This document shows, piece by piece, positions 37,178-47,817 of a DNA stretch of 64,000 bases. The notes under the pieces were generated by a model that was given only the letters and a program-made list of their open reading frames with translations, was not told where the DNA came from and did no database searches. The DNA lies in contig NZ_PGEP01000001.1 of NCBI RefSeq assembly GCF_002797445.1, positions 805,001 to 869,000 of the forward strand, given 5' to 3'. Made by a program: the position numbers and the translations under genes. The first letter of the stretch is position 1. Each line of letters opens with the position of its first letter. The stretch is from Acidovorax sp. 69 (GTDB lineage Bacteria > Pseudomonadota > Gammaproteobacteria > Burkholderiales > Burkholderiaceae_C).

Positions 37178-38839
37178 ATGGCAACTGTTCATCCAGCCCC
37201 CCGGCCGATGACGCCCGAAGAGCGGAAGGTTATCTTCGCGTCATCGCTCGGCACCGTTTTCGAGTGGTACGACTTTTACCTGTACGGCTCGCTCGCCGCC
37301 ATCATCGCCAAGCAGTTCTTCAGCGGTCTGGATGCCGGTTCTGCCTTCATCTTTGCGCTGTTGGCGTTTGCAGCGGGCTTCATCGTCCGTCCGTTCGGCG
37401 CCATTTTCTTCGGCCGCCTGGGCGACATGATCGGTCGCAAGTACACGTTCCTGGTCACCATCCTGATCATGGGCCTGTCCACTTTCATCGTGGGTATCTT
37501 GCCCACGTATGCGTCCATCGGCGTGGCGGCTCCCGTCATCCTGATTGCGCTGCGCCTGCTGCAAGGTCTGGCGCTGGGTGGTGAGTACGGCGGTGCCGCC
37601 ACCTACGTGGCCGAGCATGCTCCGCACGGTAAGCGTGGCGCCTACACGGCCTGGATTCAAACCACGGCCACGCTGGGTTTGTTTCTGTCGCTGATGGTGA
37701 TTCTGGGCACCCGTACGGCCCTGGGCGAAGAAGCCTTTGCCGACTGGGGCTGGCGTGTTCCGTTCATCGTGTCGATCCTGCTGCTGGCCATCTCGGTCTG
37801 GATCCGTCTGTCGATGAACGAGTCGCCTGCTTTCCAGAAAATGAAGGCAGAAGGCAAGACCTCCAAGGCCCCCCTGACCGAATCCTTCGGCCAGTGGAAG
37901 AACCTCAAGATCGTGATCCTGGCGCTGGTCGGTTTGACCGCAGGTCAAGCGGTGGTCTGGTACTCGGGCCAGTTCTATGCCCTGTTCTTCCTGACGCAAG
38001 CCCTCAAGGTCGATGGCGCCACTGCCAACATCTTCGTGGCTGTGTCCCTGCTGATCGGTACGCCGTTCTTCATCGTGTTCGGTTCGCTGTCCGACAGGAT
38101 TGGCCGCAAGCCCATCATCCTGGCAGGCTGCCTGCTGGCTGCGCTGACGTATTTCCCGGTGTTTGGTGCACTGACCAAGGCGGCCAACCCCGCGCTGGCT
38201 GAAGCCCAGGCCAAGAACCAGGTGATCGTGACGGCTGATCCTGCCGAGTGCTCGTTCCAGTTCAACCCCACGGGTACTTCCAAGTTCACCAGCTCGTGCG
38301 ACATCGCCAAGCAGGTGCTGGCCGGTGCTTCGGTGAGCTACGAGAACGCGGTGGCCCCCGCCGGTACGCCTGCCACCATCAAGATTGGCCAGACCGCCAT
38401 TCCTTCCTACAGCAGCAAAGGCCTGAGCGCCGATGAAGCCAAGAAGAAGGACGTCGAGTTCAAGAAGCTCGTGGCAGACGATCTGAAGGCCGCTGGCTAC
38501 CCCACCAAGGCAGATCCCGCACGCATCGACAAGGTGATGGTCACCATCATCCTGACCTACCTGGTGCTGCTGGTGACCATGGTGTACGGCCCTATTGCCG
38601 CCATGCTGGTCGAAATGTTCCCCACCCGCATTCGCTACACGTCCATGTCCCTGCCGTACCACATTGGTAACGGCTGGTTCGGCGGCCTGCTGCCTACTAC
38701 GGCGTTTGCCATCGTGGCCCAGACCGGCAACATGTACAACGGCTTGTGGTACCCCATCATCATTGCGGGCGCTACCGTGGTGATTGGCGGCCTGTTCGTC
38801 AAGGAAACCAAGGACGTTGACATCTACGCCAACGACTGA
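37178..38839 (+). CDS. MHS-family (metabolite:H+ symporter) MFS transporter
   Basis: A 553-residue major facilitator. Typical MHS elements are SLGTVFEWYDFYLYGSLA, RPFGAIFFGRLGDMIGRKY (loop 2-3), LQGLALGGEYGGAATYVAEH and the C-half SDRIGRKPIILAG. Compared with usual MHS transporters (about 430-450 residues), an extra block of roughly 100 residues (residues 345-450) containing CSFQFNPTG and SCDIAK lies in a non-membrane loop between predicted helices 8 and 9. It likely carries organic acids or osmolytes. Codon use is richer in GGT/CGT than in neighbouring genes, suggesting higher expression. ATG at 37178 follows TAGGAGA. Confidence 0.93.
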   Translation: MATVHPAPRPMTPEERKVIFASSLGTVFEWYDFYLYGSLAAIIAKQFFSGLDAGSAFIFALLAFAAGFIVRPFGAIFFGRLGDMIGRKYTFLVTILIMGLSTFIVGILPTYASIGVAAPVILIALRLLQGLALGGEYGGAATYVAEHAPHGKRGAYTAWIQTTATLGLFLSLMVILGTRTALGEEAFADWGWRVPFIVSILLLAISVWIRLSMNESPAFQKMKAEGKTSKAPLTESFGQWKNLKIVILALVGLTAGQAVVWYSGQFYALFFLTQALKVDGATANIFVAVSLLIGTPFFIVFGSLSDRIGRKPIILAGCLLAALTYFPVFGALTKAANPALAEAQAKNQVIVTADPAECSFQFNPTGTSKFTSSCDIAKQVLAGASVSYENAVAPAGTPATIKIGQTAIPSYSSKGLSADEAKKKDVEFKKLVADDLKAAGYPTKADPARIDKVMVTIILTYLVLLVTMVYGPIAAMLVEMFPTRIRYTSMSLPYHIGNGWFGGLLPTTAFAIVAQTGNMYNGLWYPIIIAGATVVIGGLFVKETKDVDIYAND

Positions 38840-38856
38840 TCGTTACTGAACGGTGT

Positions 38857-38888
38857 GCAGGGCCCGACCCGCAAGGGGCGGGCCCTGT
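38857..38888 (+). terminator. Stem-loop after the MHS transporter gene
   Basis: CAGGGCCCGACCC then GCAA then GGGGCGGGCCCTG can pair as a long GC-rich hairpin 18 bases after the stop codon. It is followed by TGTTCC rather than a long T-run, so it may act as a Rho-independent terminator of limited strength or protect the mRNA end. Confidence 0.55.
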
Positions 38889-38981
38889 GTTCCATCAAGG
38901 GGCTTGTGCTGCACCAGTACAACCGACAACGCCGCGCTGCAGGCCCCTTGATTGAACAAACCCATCCCAGGAGATATTGAT

Positions 38982-39173
38982 ATGTGGAAGATTGTTGTTG
39001 GCTTCGTAGTGTTTGCAGCGCTGTCGATGTACGTGATCATCATGGCGGGCGACAAGGCCGACATGGGTGGCGAAAAGCATGGCGCTGATGCCGTGCATGT
39101 GCCGGAGGCTCCCGCCAGTGCAGCGGCACCGGCGGCTGCTGCCGCACCGGCATCGGCCGCCAGCACCCAGTAA
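38982..39173 (+). CDS. Small membrane protein with Ala/Pro-rich tail
   Basis: A 63-residue protein. One N-terminal membrane helix (IVVGFVVFAALSMYVIIMA) is followed by a charged stretch DKADMGGEKHGAD and an alanine/proline-rich tail. ATG 38982 is placed behind AGGAG (38969-38973). Its own ribosome-binding site and a perfect terminator right after it support it as a true small gene. No family recognised. It may be co-transcribed with the MHS gene if the stem-loop at 38857 does not stop transcription. Confidence 0.72.
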   Translation: MWKIVVGFVVFAALSMYVIIMAGDKADMGGEKHGADAVHVPEAPASAAAPAAAAAPASAASTQ

Positions 39174-39187
39174 TTTTTTCAGCCTGC

Positions 39188-39225
39188 AAAAAAGCCCCGC
39201 CAGCGCATGCTGGCGGGGCTTTTTG
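39188..39225. terminator. Bidirectional Rho-independent terminator
   Basis: AAAAAAGCCCCGCCAGCGC pairs with GCTGGCGGGGCTTTTT around a 4-base loop, with A-run on one side and T-run on the other. It sits between the small membrane protein gene (plus strand) and the convergent binding-protein gene (minus strand), so it can end both. Confidence 0.92.
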
Positions 39226-39249
39226 TTGCCAGTGGCCGAGGGGGCCGCT

Positions 39250-40365
39250 TCAGCGCTTGAAACGTCCGTCCGTACCGATGATGGAGAGGTCAGAAAAATC
39301 CAGGCCACTGTGGTCTGCCGCGCTGTAGGTCAGCTCCAGTCCGCCGAGGTCCCATTTCTTGATGCTCTCCAGGCCCGCATGGAACTTGGCGCGATCGGGC
39401 TTGGGACCTGCGCGCTTGAGGCCCTCCACCAACACCTTGGCGCTCACAAAACCTTCAAGCATGGCGGGGGTCAGGTCACCGGTGTTCTTGGCCTTTGCCA
39501 GGTCCATGGCCTCCTTGATCACCGGGTAGTTGAGCGAGCGCTCGGACGGGAACACCTGCGTCACCACCACGCCCCGGGCCTGGTCACCCAGCGCCTTCAC
39601 AAACCCGCCCGAAGCGTTGTTGGACAAGGTCACGATCTGCCCGCTCACACCCGCTGCGCGCAAGGCCTTGATGCCGTCCACCACGGCGGCGCCGGTGCCA
39701 ATGAAGATCACCGCCTGGGGCTGCTTCTGGGCAACGCGGGGCGCGATAGCACTGTAGTCGGGCTTGGCGCGGTCAAATTTTTCGACAAAAGCCGCTTCGA
39801 TGCTGTTGGCCTTGAAGCCTGCGAGCGCCCCGGCCAGGCCGTCTGCGCCAAAGGTGTCATCCACATGCACCACACCAATGCGCTGGATGCCCAGCGTGTG
39901 CAGGTGTGAGATCGCCTTGGCCACTTCGCGCTGGTAGGGTGCGCGCACATTGAACACATATTTGCTTACCGGCTGGTGCAGTGCAATGGCACCGGTCGAT
40001 GGGCCCACCAGCGGCACCCCGTGTTGATCCAGCACGGGAATGATGCCCTGGGTGTGGGGTGTTCCGCGCGTCATGAACATGCCGATGACCCCCTTTTGTT
40101 CAATCAGCGTGCGGGTGTTTTCCAGGGTCAGTTTGGGATCGAACTTGTCGTCCAGCGAAATCACCTCCACCTTTTGCCCGCCCACGCCGCCTTTGGCATT
40201 GATGTGATCGATGTAGAGGGCTGCGCCTTGCATGGATTCGGCCACGGTGGCTGCGGCCGATCCAGTCATCCCGACGGTCTGGCCGATAAGAAGCTGGGCG
40301 TGGGCCGCGCTGAGCGTCAGGGCGGCCAGCGCCGCACATTTTCCGAGGGATGCAATGACTTTCAT
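39250..40365 (-). CDS. ABC transporter substrate-binding protein, LivJ-like (paralogue 1)
   Basis: A 371-residue periplasmic binding protein of the branched-chain amino acid/amide class. A signal peptide (CAALAALTLSAAHAQ) is followed by LLIGQTVGMTGSAAATVAES, DKFDPKLTLENTRTLIEQKG, GMFMTRGTPHTQGII and LVGPSTGAIALHQPV. Its sequence is strikingly similar along its whole length to the next gene, so the pair arose by tandem duplication. No permease or ATPase genes lie nearby, so it must use components encoded elsewhere or act as an orphan sensor. Confidence 0.9.
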   Translation of the reverse strand: MKVIASLGKCAALAALTLSAAHAQLLIGQTVGMTGSAAATVAESMQGAALYIDHINAKGGVGGQKVEVISLDDKFDPKLTLENTRTLIEQKGVIGMFMTRGTPHTQGIIPVLDQHGVPLVGPSTGAIALHQPVSKYVFNVRAPYQREVAKAISHLHTLGIQRIGVVHVDDTFGADGLAGALAGFKANSIEAAFVEKFDRAKPDYSAIAPRVAQKQPQAVIFIGTGAAVVDGIKALRAAGVSGQIVTLSNNASGGFVKALGDQARGVVVTQVFPSERSLNYPVIKEAMDLAKAKNTGDLTPAMLEGFVSAKVLVEGLKRAGPKPDRAKFHAGLESIKKWDLGGLELTYSAADHSGLDFSDLSIIGTDGRFKR

Positions 40366-40533
40366 CGGCTTGTCTCTTTCTGGTGTGGGGACGCCAGTGT
40401 AGGAACAGGGCAGGACGGGTCATCTGTAGAAATGCATAGCAGCGGCGTGGTTTTTACCAGGGGGTTGCTGAAAACCTTGTCAGTGACCGTGTGGGGAAGT
40501 GTGGGCGCTTCTGTATGGGCTAGCGTGTGGCTC

Positions 40534-41649
40534 TCACCGGCGGAAGCGGCCGTCTGTGCCGATGATGGACAGATCCGCGAAGTCCAGCCCTGTGTGGTCG
40601 TCGGGGCCGTAGGTCACTTCCAGGCCACCCAGGTCGAACTTTTTGATGCTCTCCAGCGCTGCCTGGATCTTGTCACGGCTGGGTTTGGGGCCAGCGCGCT
40701 TGAGGCCTTCGACCAGTACCTTGGCGGCGGCAAAGCCCTCCAGCATGGCGGGACTGATCTCGGTGAGCCCCTTGGCCTTGGCCAGCTCCTGGGCTTCCTT
40801 GACCATGGGGTAGGTCACGGCGCGCTCGTTGGGATACACCTGGGTCACGATCACGCCGCGTGCGTTGTTGCCCAGGCTTTTGATGAAGCCGCCAGAGGCG
40901 TTGTTGGACAGCGTCACGATCTGTGCCGCCGAGCCCGCCGCGCGCAGGGCATTGCTGGCATCTACCACCGCAGAACCCGAGGCGATGATCAGCACCGCCT
41001 GCGCATCACCCTTGGTCACCTTGGCGGCAACAGGCTTGAAGTCGGGCTTGGCCCGATCGAATTTTTCCGATGCCACAGGCGTCATTTTGGCTGCGGTCAT
41101 CCCCTTTTGCGCCCCGAGCACACCATCTGCGCCAAAGCTGTCGTCTGCATAGACCAGCGCCACGCGCGTGATGCCCATGGAGGCCAGGTGGGTGATGGCC
41201 TTTTCGGCTTCGCGTTGGTAGGTGGCCCTTACGTTGAAGATGTACTTGCGCACCGGCTGGTGCAGCACCATGGCCCCGGTTGACGGGCCCACCAGCGCCA
41301 CCCCGTGTTTTTCGAGCAGGGGAATCATGGCCTCGGTATGGGGGGTGCCGCGCGTCAGGAACATGGCCGCCACGTTCTGCTCCTCGATCAGCTTGCGCGC
41401 GTTGTCGGCCGCCAGTTTGGGGTCGAACTTGTCGTCCAGCGAGCTGAGTTCGATTTTCTGTCCGTTCACGCCGCCCTTGGCGTTGACGGCGTCGATGTAC
41501 AGCAGCGCGCCGTCGGTGGTTTCCTTCACCCCGGCGGCCACCTGGCCAGAGAAGCCCGCAGTCTGCCCGATCAGGATCTGGGCATGGCTGGTGGTACTCA
41601 ACGAAAGGGCCAGGGCCAGAGCGGCCCACAGTGTTTGCCATGGCTTCAT
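40534..41649 (-). CDS. ABC transporter substrate-binding protein, LivJ-like (paralogue 2)
   Basis: A 371-residue periplasmic binding protein with a signal peptide (LWAALALALSLSTTSHAQ), the mature start ILIGQTAGFSGQVAAGVKET and the same blocks as paralogue 1 (for example FLTRGTPHTEAMIPLLEKHG, VALVGPSTGAMVLHQPV). ATG 41649 was chosen since it begins the signal sequence; the longer frame adds 39 residues lacking one. It precedes paralogue 1 by 168 bases on the same strand and is divergent from uvrA. Confidence 0.9.
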   Translation of the reverse strand: MKPWQTLWAALALALSLSTTSHAQILIGQTAGFSGQVAAGVKETTDGALLYIDAVNAKGGVNGQKIELSSLDDKFDPKLAADNARKLIEEQNVAAMFLTRGTPHTEAMIPLLEKHGVALVGPSTGAMVLHQPVRKYIFNVRATYQREAEKAITHLASMGITRVALVYADDSFGADGVLGAQKGMTAAKMTPVASEKFDRAKPDFKPVAAKVTKGDAQAVLIIASGSAVVDASNALRAAGSAAQIVTLSNNASGGFIKSLGNNARGVIVTQVYPNERAVTYPMVKEAQELAKAKGLTEISPAMLEGFAAAKVLVEGLKRAGPKPSRDKIQAALESIKKFDLGGLEVTYGPDDHTGLDFADLSIIGTDGRFRR

Positions 41650-41857
41650 GACTGTCTCCTCTATGTCTTGTGGAGGAGGCAGTCTAAACGGATGCTTCTG
41701 CGCCATCCCGAGGATTCTTCCGAAGGGCGGGCTGATAGGCCGCGCCTTGTCCCGTGTCAAAAGCACCGCAGCGCATTCCGGGGGTAATCGGTGGCTGCGG
41801 GCAGGGTGGCCAGCGCATCCCTAGAATGTTTCGCCTCACACCCGAAAGACCGCCTCC

Positions 41858-44800
41858 ATGACCCAGGGACTGATCCGAATCCGCGGCGCTCGCCAGCACA
41901 ACCTCAAGAACCTGGATCTGGACATCCGCACTGGGGAGCTCACGGTGGTGACCGGGCCCAGCGGTTCGGGCAAGTCCAGCCTGGTGTTCGACACGCTGTA
42001 TGCCGAGGGCCAGCGCCGTTACGTGGAGACTTTCAGCGCCTACGCGCGCCAGTTCCTCGACCGCATGGACAAGCCGGCGGTAGACAAGGTCGAAGGTGTG
42101 CCCCCGGCGATTGCCATCGACCAGACCAACCCCGTGCGCTCCAGCCGCTCCACCGTGGGCACGATGACGGAGCTGAACGACCACCTGAAGCTGCTGTTCG
42201 CGCGCGCGGGCCAGCTCTTTGACAAGCAGACAGCGCAGCCGGTGCGACATGACTCGCCAGAGACCATCTACGCCGAACTGGCTGCGCGTTGCGCTGCTGC
42301 CGGTGATCCACGCATCGTGCTGACTTTCCCGGTCGAGCTGCCCGGCGGCACGTCGGCCGAGCAGGTCGAGCAATGGCTGTCCGCCAGCGGCTTTACCAAG
42401 GTGCAGGCTGAGCGCGAAGTGGGCACACCCACGGGGCCGCGCAAGGTGCTGGATGTGGTGGCGGACCGGTTTCGGCTGGGCAATGTCGAAAAGGTGCGGG
42501 TGATTGAGGCCATCGAGGTCGCGCTCAAGCGCGGTACGGGGCGGCTCAACGTGTATCGGCTGGTGGATGAGAGTGAGCCCGAGTTGTGGAGGTTTTCGAC
42601 CGGCCTGCACTGTCCCGACAGCGACCTGCGCTACAGCGACCCCATCCCGTCGGCCTTCTCGTTCAACTCCGCTGTGGGCGCGTGCGACAGCTGCCGGGGC
42701 TTTGGCCGCGTGATCGGTGTGGACTACGGCCTGGTCATCCCCAACGACAAGCTCACGCTGCGCGCGGGGGCCATCAAGACCATCCAGACCCCCGCGTGGA
42801 AAGAAGCACAGGACGACCTCATGCGCCACGCCGAGGCCGCAGGCATCCCGCGCGACACGCCCTGGTACAAGCTCACCGACGACCAGAAGAAATGGGTCAT
42901 CGGCGGCGCGCCGGGCTACAAGGACGGGCAATGGAGCAAGGCGTGGTACGGCATCAAGCGTTTTTTTGAGTACCTCGAAAGCAAGGCCTACAAGATGCAC
43001 ATCCGCGTGCTCTTGTCCAAGTACCGCAGCTACACGCCGTGCCCCACCTGCGCAGGCGCGCGGCTCAAGACCGAAAGCCTGCTCTGGCGCATTGGCCGCA
43101 AGGAGGATGCTGACGCGGTGCTGGAGTCCGGCAAGCGGTTCCTGCCGGAAAGCGTTTTGTGGTCGCGCGAACAGCTCGAAGCGCTGCCCGGCCTGTGCCT
43201 TCACGACCTGATGCTGCTGCCCATTGACCGCCTGCGCCAGTTCTTTGCGCGCATGCAGTTGCCTGTGGGCGACGATGCCAAGGGCGGTGATGCGCAAGCG
43301 CTGAAGTTGCTGCATGAGGAAATCACCACGCGCCTCAAATACCTGTGCGATGTGGGCATCGGCTACCTCACGCTCGACCGGCAAAGCCGCACGCTCAGCG
43401 GTGGCGAGGTGCAGCGCATCAACCTCACGACCGCGCTGGGCACATCGCTCGTCAACACACTGTTCGTGCTGGACGAGCCCAGCATTGGCCTGCACCCGCG
43501 CGACATGCACCGCATCACCGAAGCCATGCTGCGCCTGCGCGATGCGGGCAACACCCTGGTGGTGGTGGAGCATGACCCGGCCGTGATGCTCGCGGCCGAC
43601 CGCATGATTGACATGGGCCCCGGCCCAGGCCGCCTGGGCGGGCAGATCGTGTTTGACGGCACCACGGCCGACTTGCGCAATGCCGACACGCTGACCGGGG
43701 CCTACCTCGGCGGCCGCAAGCACGTGGGCTTTGGCTTCAAGCGCATGGTCACTGAAGCGACGCCACGCCTCATCCTGGAGGGCGCGCGGGAGCACAACCT
43801 GCAGAACGTGTCGGTCGAGTTCCCGCTGCAGCGGCTGGTGACTGTCACGGGTGTCAGCGGCTCGGGCAAGTCGAGCCTGATCCAGGACGTGCTGGCCCCG
43901 GCACTGCTGCGCCACTTTGGCAAGGCCACCGACGCGCCGGGTGCGCACGACCGCCTGCTGGGTGCCGACCATTTGTCGGATGTCGTGTTTGTCGACCAAT
44001 CCCCCATCGGCAAGACGGCGCGCTCCAACCCCGTGAGCTACGTGGGCGCGTGGGACAGCATCCGCGAGCTGTTTGCCGTGGCGCCGCTGTCGCGCCAGCG
44101 CAGCTACACCGCCAGCAAATTCAGCTTCAACAGCGGCGACGGGCGCTGCCCCACCTGCGGCGGATCGGGCTTTGAGCATGTGGAGATGCAGTTCCTGTCG
44201 GACGTGTACCTGCGTTGCCCTGATTGCGACGGCAAGCGCTACCGGCCGGAGATCCTGGAAATCACTATCGAGCGCGGTGGGCGCAACCTCAACGTCGCCG
44301 ACGCGCTGGCCCTCACCGTCGCCGAAGCGGCCGACCTGTTTGCGGGCGACCGCGACGTGATTCGCGCGCTGCAACCCATTGTGGACGTGGGGCTCGAATA
44401 CGTGGCGCTGGGCCAGCCCGTGCCCACGCTCAGCGGCGGCGAGGCGCAGCGCCTGAAGCTCGCGGGTTTTCTGGCCGAGGCCGCACGCAGTGCGTCCAAA
44501 TCGCGCCAGACCGTGGCCCGCAAAGGCACGCTGTTTCTGTTCGACGAGCCCACCACCGGCCTGCACTTTGATGACATTGCCAAGCTCATGCGCGCGCTGC
44601 GCAAGCTCATCGACGCGGGGCACTCGCTCATCGTCATCGAGCACAACCTGGATGTGATCCGCGCCAGCGACTGGCTTATCGACCTGGGGCCTGAAGGTGG
44701 CTATGCCGGCGGCCTGCTCGTGGCCGAAGGCACGCCCGAGGACGTGCGCGCACACGCCACCTCACACACCGGCCAGGCCCTCCGCGACTACGAACTCACA

Positions 44801-47731
44801 CTGGGCGTGGGCGGGCATTCGGTGCACGAAAAAGCGGCTGCGCTACGAAAAAAAGAGCATGTAGTGCTGACTGGTAAAGCGCTAGAGGCCAAAAATGCCA
44901 TACAAATCGTCAACGCCAAAGAACACAACCTCAAGAACCTGAGCGTGGACATTCCGCGTGGCAAGTTCAACGTGGTGACGGGCGTGAGCGGCTCGGGCAA
45001 GTCCACGCTGGCGTTCGACATCTTGTTCAACGAGGGGCAACGCCGTTACCTCGAATCGCTCAACGCCTACGCGCGTTCCATCGTGCAGCCCGCGGGCCGG
45101 CCCGAGGTGGATGCGGTGTACGGCATCCCGCCCACCGTGGCCATCGAGCAGCGCCTCTCGCGCGGCGGGCGCAAGTCCACCGTGGGTACCACCACCGAGG
45201 TGTGGCACTTCTTGCGCCTCTTGTACGTCAAGCTTGGCACGCAGCACTGCACCAAAGACGGCGCCGCCGTGCAGCCGCAAACGCCCGAAAGCATTGCCGC
45301 CCAGCTGCTCACGCAGTTCCGTGGCCACCACATCGGCTTGCTGGCCCCGCTGGTGATGAACCGCAAGGGCGTCTACACCGAGCTGGCCGACTGGGCGCGC
45401 CCGCGCGGACACACGCACTTGCGCGTGGACGGCAACTTCTTGCCCACCACCAATTTCCCGCGCATCGACCGGTTCAAGGAGCACACCATCGAGCTGCCGG
45501 TGGCCAGCCTCGACGTGTCGCCCGAGAACGAAGCGGCGCTGCGCAAGGCACTGGCCGATGCGCTCACGCACGGCAAGGGCGTGGTGCATGTTCTCTCAGG
45601 CATCACAGGCCTGCGCGAGGCCATGGAGGGCGGCCAGCCCACGGCGGGCATTGGCGCGCTGCAGGCGTTTTCCACCAAGCGCGCCTGCCCCGTGTGCGCC
45701 ACCAGCTATGCCGAGCTGGACCCGCGCCTGTTCAGCTACAACAGCAAACACGGCTGGTGCCCCGACTGCGTGGGCACGGGCGTCAAGCTCACCAAAGACC
45801 AGCGCAAGGTGTTCGACGACTCGGTGCAGGACGACAAGGAAAAAGGCCGTGAGCAGACCTTTGCCGAGCCCGAAGTAGAAGACTTGGCCGACACGGCGTG
45901 CCCGAGTTGCAGCGGCACGCGTCTGAACGCCACGGCAAGAGCGGTCCGATTTGCGGGGGTCGGCATTACCGACATCGCCGCGCTGTCGGTCACCGACGTG
46001 CGCCGCTGGATTGAGACCCTGCGCATCGAAGGCGGCATGACCCAGCGCGAGGCTGATATTGCGCGCGACCTGGTGCCCGAGATACAAAGCCGGCTCGAAT
46101 TCCTCGAAGAAGTGGGTCTGGGCTATCTCACCCTGGACCGGGGCGCGCCCACACTCAGCGGTGGCGAGGCCCAGCGCATTCGCCTGGCCGCGCAGCTGGG
46201 CAGCAACCTGCAGGGCGTGTGCTACGTGCTCGACGAGCCCACCATTGGCCTGCATGCGCGCGACAACCAGATTTTGCTCAACGCCCTGCACAAGCTCGGC
46301 GACAAGGGCAACACGCTGGTGGTGGTGGAGCACGACGAAGACACCATCCGCCGTGCCGACCACATCATCGACATTGGCCCCAGCGCGGGCAAACGCGGCG
46401 GGCGCCTGGTGGCGCAGGGCAGTGTGGCCGACATCACCGGCGCGGCCGACTCGCAAACCGGCCGCTACCTGCTGCACGCCATGAAGCACCCGCTGCAACT
46501 GCGCCGCAGCATGTCGGCCAGCGAAGTCAGCGCCGAGGCCACGGACGCTTTTGCCCGGGCCGAGGCCGCAGCGCCCACGGGCCGGCAAAGCGCCGCCGTC
46601 AAGAAGCGCGCCGCACAGGCTGCATCGCTGGCGGCCGACGCGCTGACTGAGGCCAAGGAGCGCGCCGCCATGCGCTGGCTCACCGTGCATGGCGCGCAGT
46701 TGCACAACCTGCAGAACGTGACCGCCACCGTGCCGCTGCACCGCCTGGTGGCAGTGACGGGGGTGAGCGGTTCGGGCAAATCCACGCTGGCGCGCGATGT
46801 GCTGCAGGCCAACGTGCAGGCCTGGGTGCAGCAGCGCAGTACCAAGGCTGGGCGCGATGCGATGGATGCGGGCAAGGCTCCGCCGCTGGTGGGTTGCACA
46901 GGCCTGTCGGGCTTCGAGAGCATCGACCGCGTGCTCGAAGTGGACCAGACGCCCATTGGCAAAACGCCGCGCTCATGTCCTGCCACCTACATCGGCTTTT
47001 GGGACACCATCCGCAAGCTGTTTGCCGAAACACTGGAGGCCAAGGCCCGTGGCTACGCGGCCGGGCGCTTCAGCTTCAACACCGGCGAAGGCCGCTGCCC
47101 CAGCTGCGAAGGCGCGGGGGTGCGCACCATCGAGATGAGCTTCTTGCCCGACGTGAAGGTGCCCTGCGAGACCTGCCACGGCGCGCGCTTCAACCCCGAA
47201 ACACTGGCCGTGACCTGGCGGGGCAAGAGCATTGGCGATGTGCTGCAGATGGAGGTGGACGAGGCCGTGGGCTTCTTCGCCACCATGCCCAGCATTGCGC
47301 ACCCGCTGCAGTTGCTGCAAGACGTGGGCCTCGGCTACCTCACACTGGGCCAGCCGTCGCCGACGCTGAGCGGTGGCGAGGCGCAGCGCATCAAGCTCGT
47401 GACCGAGCTGACCAAGGTGCGCGACGAGGTGGGCCGCCGTGGCCAGAAGGCGCCGCACACGCTGTACGTGCTGGACGAGCCCACGGTGGGCTTGCACATG
47501 GCCGATGTGGACAAGCTCATCCGCGTGCTGCACCGCCTGGTCGATGGTGGCCACAGCGTGATCGTGATCGAGCACGACCTCGATGTGATCGCCGAGGCCG
47601 ACTGGATTCTGGACCTCGGCCCCGAGGGCGGCAACGCAGGCGGGCGCATCGTGGCCGCCGCAACCCCCGAGGCGGTGGTGGCGGCGGGCACGCACACCGG
47701 CAAGGCGCTGGCGGCGGTTCTGGCGCGCTGA
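41858..47731 (+). CDS. uvrA: Tandem double-length UvrA (excinuclease ABC subunit A)
   Basis: A 1957-residue protein made of two complete UvrA modules. UvrA is normally about 940 residues with two ATPase sites; here there are four Walker A lysines (Lys39, Lys671, Lys1048, Lys1641) and four LSGGE-type signatures (for example [12 protein letters not shown] and [12 protein letters not shown]). Zinc-site motifs occur in both modules: [20 protein letters not shown] with CPDCDGKRY, and [20 protein letters not shown] with CETCHGARF. Each module also has SAYARQ or NAYARS after its first ATPase. UvrA recognises damaged DNA with UvrB as a dimer, so this may work as a covalent dimer. A repeat A copy lies at the module junction (residues 997-1014). 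Whether a normal uvrA exists elsewhere in the genome is unknown. Confidence 0.93.
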   Translation: MTQGLIRIRGARQHNLKNLDLDIRTGELTVVTGPSGSGKSSLVFDTLYAEGQRRYVETFSAYARQFLDRMDKPAVDKVEGVPPAIAIDQTNPVRSSRSTVGTMTELNDHLKLLFARAGQLFDKQTAQPVRHDSPETIYAELAARCAAAGDPRIVLTFPVELPGGTSAEQVEQWLSASGFTKVQAEREVGTPTGPRKVLDVVADRFRLGNVEKVRVIEAIEVALKRGTGRLNVYRLVDESEPELWRFSTGLHCPDSDLRYSDPIPSAFSFNSAVGACDSCRGFGRVIGVDYGLVIPNDKLTLRAGAIKTIQTPAWKEAQDDLMRHAEAAGIPRDTPWYKLTDDQKKWVIGGAPGYKDGQWSKAWYGIKRFFEYLESKAYKMHIRVLLSKYRSYTPCPTCAGARLKTESLLWRIGRKEDADAVLESGKRFLPESVLWSREQLEALPGLCLHDLMLLPIDRLRQFFARMQLPVGDDAKGGDAQALKLLHEEITTRLKYLCDVGIGYLTLDRQSRTLSGGEVQRINLTTALGTSLVNTLFVLDEPSIGLHPRDMHRITEAMLRLRDAGNTLVVVEHDPAVMLAADRMIDMGPGPGRLGGQIVFDGTTADLRNADTLTGAYLGGRKHVGFGFKRMVTEATPRLILEGAREHNLQNVSVEFPLQRLVTVTGVSGSGKSSLIQDVLAPALLRHFGKATDAPGAHDRLLGADHLSDVVFVDQSPIGKTARSNPVSYVGAWDSIRELFAVAPLSRQRSYTASKFSFNSGDGRCPTCGGSGFEHVEMQFLSDVYLRCPDCDGKRYRPEILEITIERGGRNLNVADALALTVAEAADLFAGDRDVIRALQPIVDVGLEYVALGQPVPTLSGGEAQRLKLAGFLAEAARSASKSRQTVARKGTLFLFDEPTTGLHFDDIAKLMRALRKLIDAGHSLIVIEHNLDVIRASDWLIDLGPEGGYAGGLLVAEGTPEDVRAHATSHTGQALRDYELTLGVGGHSVHEKAAALRKKEHVVLTGKALEAKNAIQIVNAKEHNLKNLSVDIPRGKFNVVTGVSGSGKSTLAFDILFNEGQRRYLESLNAYARSIVQPAGRPEVDAVYGIPPTVAIEQRLSRGGRKSTVGTTTEVWHFLRLLYVKLGTQHCTKDGAAVQPQTPESIAAQLLTQFRGHHIGLLAPLVMNRKGVYTELADWARPRGHTHLRVDGNFLPTTNFPRIDRFKEHTIELPVASLDVSPENEAALRKALADALTHGKGVVHVLSGITGLREAMEGGQPTAGIGALQAFSTKRACPVCATSYAELDPRLFSYNSKHGWCPDCVGTGVKLTKDQRKVFDDSVQDDKEKGREQTFAEPEVEDLADTACPSCSGTRLNATARAVRFAGVGITDIAALSVTDVRRWIETLRIEGGMTQREADIARDLVPEIQSRLEFLEEVGLGYLTLDRGAPTLSGGEAQRIRLAAQLGSNLQGVCYVLDEPTIGLHARDNQILLNALHKLGDKGNTLVVVEHDEDTIRRADHIIDIGPSAGKRGGRLVAQGSVADITGAADSQTGRYLLHAMKHPLQLRRSMSASEVSAEATDAFARAEAAAPTGRQSAAVKKRAAQAASLAADALTEAKERAAMRWLTVHGAQLHNLQNVTATVPLHRLVAVTGVSGSGKSTLARDVLQANVQAWVQQRSTKAGRDAMDAGKAPPLVGCTGLSGFESIDRVLEVDQTPIGKTPRSCPATYIGFWDTIRKLFAETLEAKARGYAAGRFSFNTGEGRCPSCEGAGVRTIEMSFLPDVKVPCETCHGARFNPETLAVTWRGKSIGDVLQMEVDEAVGFFATMPSIAHPLQLLQDVGLGYLTLGQPSPTLSGGEAQRIKLVTELTKVRDEVGRRGQKAPHTLYVLDEPTVGLHMADVDKLIRVLHRLVDGGHSVIVIEHDLDVIAEADWILDLGPEGGNAGGRIVAAATPEAVVAAGTHTGKALAAVLAR
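44848..44900 (+). repeat. Dispersed repeat A, copy 5, in frame at the UvrA module junction
   Basis: AAAAAAAGAGCATGTAGTGC, then TGACTGGTAAAGCGCTAGAGGCC and AAAAATGCC. The TAAAGCGCTAGAGGC segment equals that of the intergenic copies (compare 63852-63871). It encodes the linker between the end of module 1 ([10 protein letters not shown]) and the first strand of module 2 ([14 protein letters not shown]). Confidence 0.75.
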
Positions 47732-47817
47732 GGCGCACCGCCGGTGTGAGGGCCGGGCAGGGGTTGGGGCCAGCGTGGTGGTTGGCGCACACCCTTGTCG
47801 GCCCCTGTCCTACGCAG

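Noticed and set aside
41684..44755. A 1023-codon minus-strand frame antisense to uvrA
   Set aside because: It mirrors the GC3 bias of the conserved uvrA frame; no motif, and uvrA is unambiguous.
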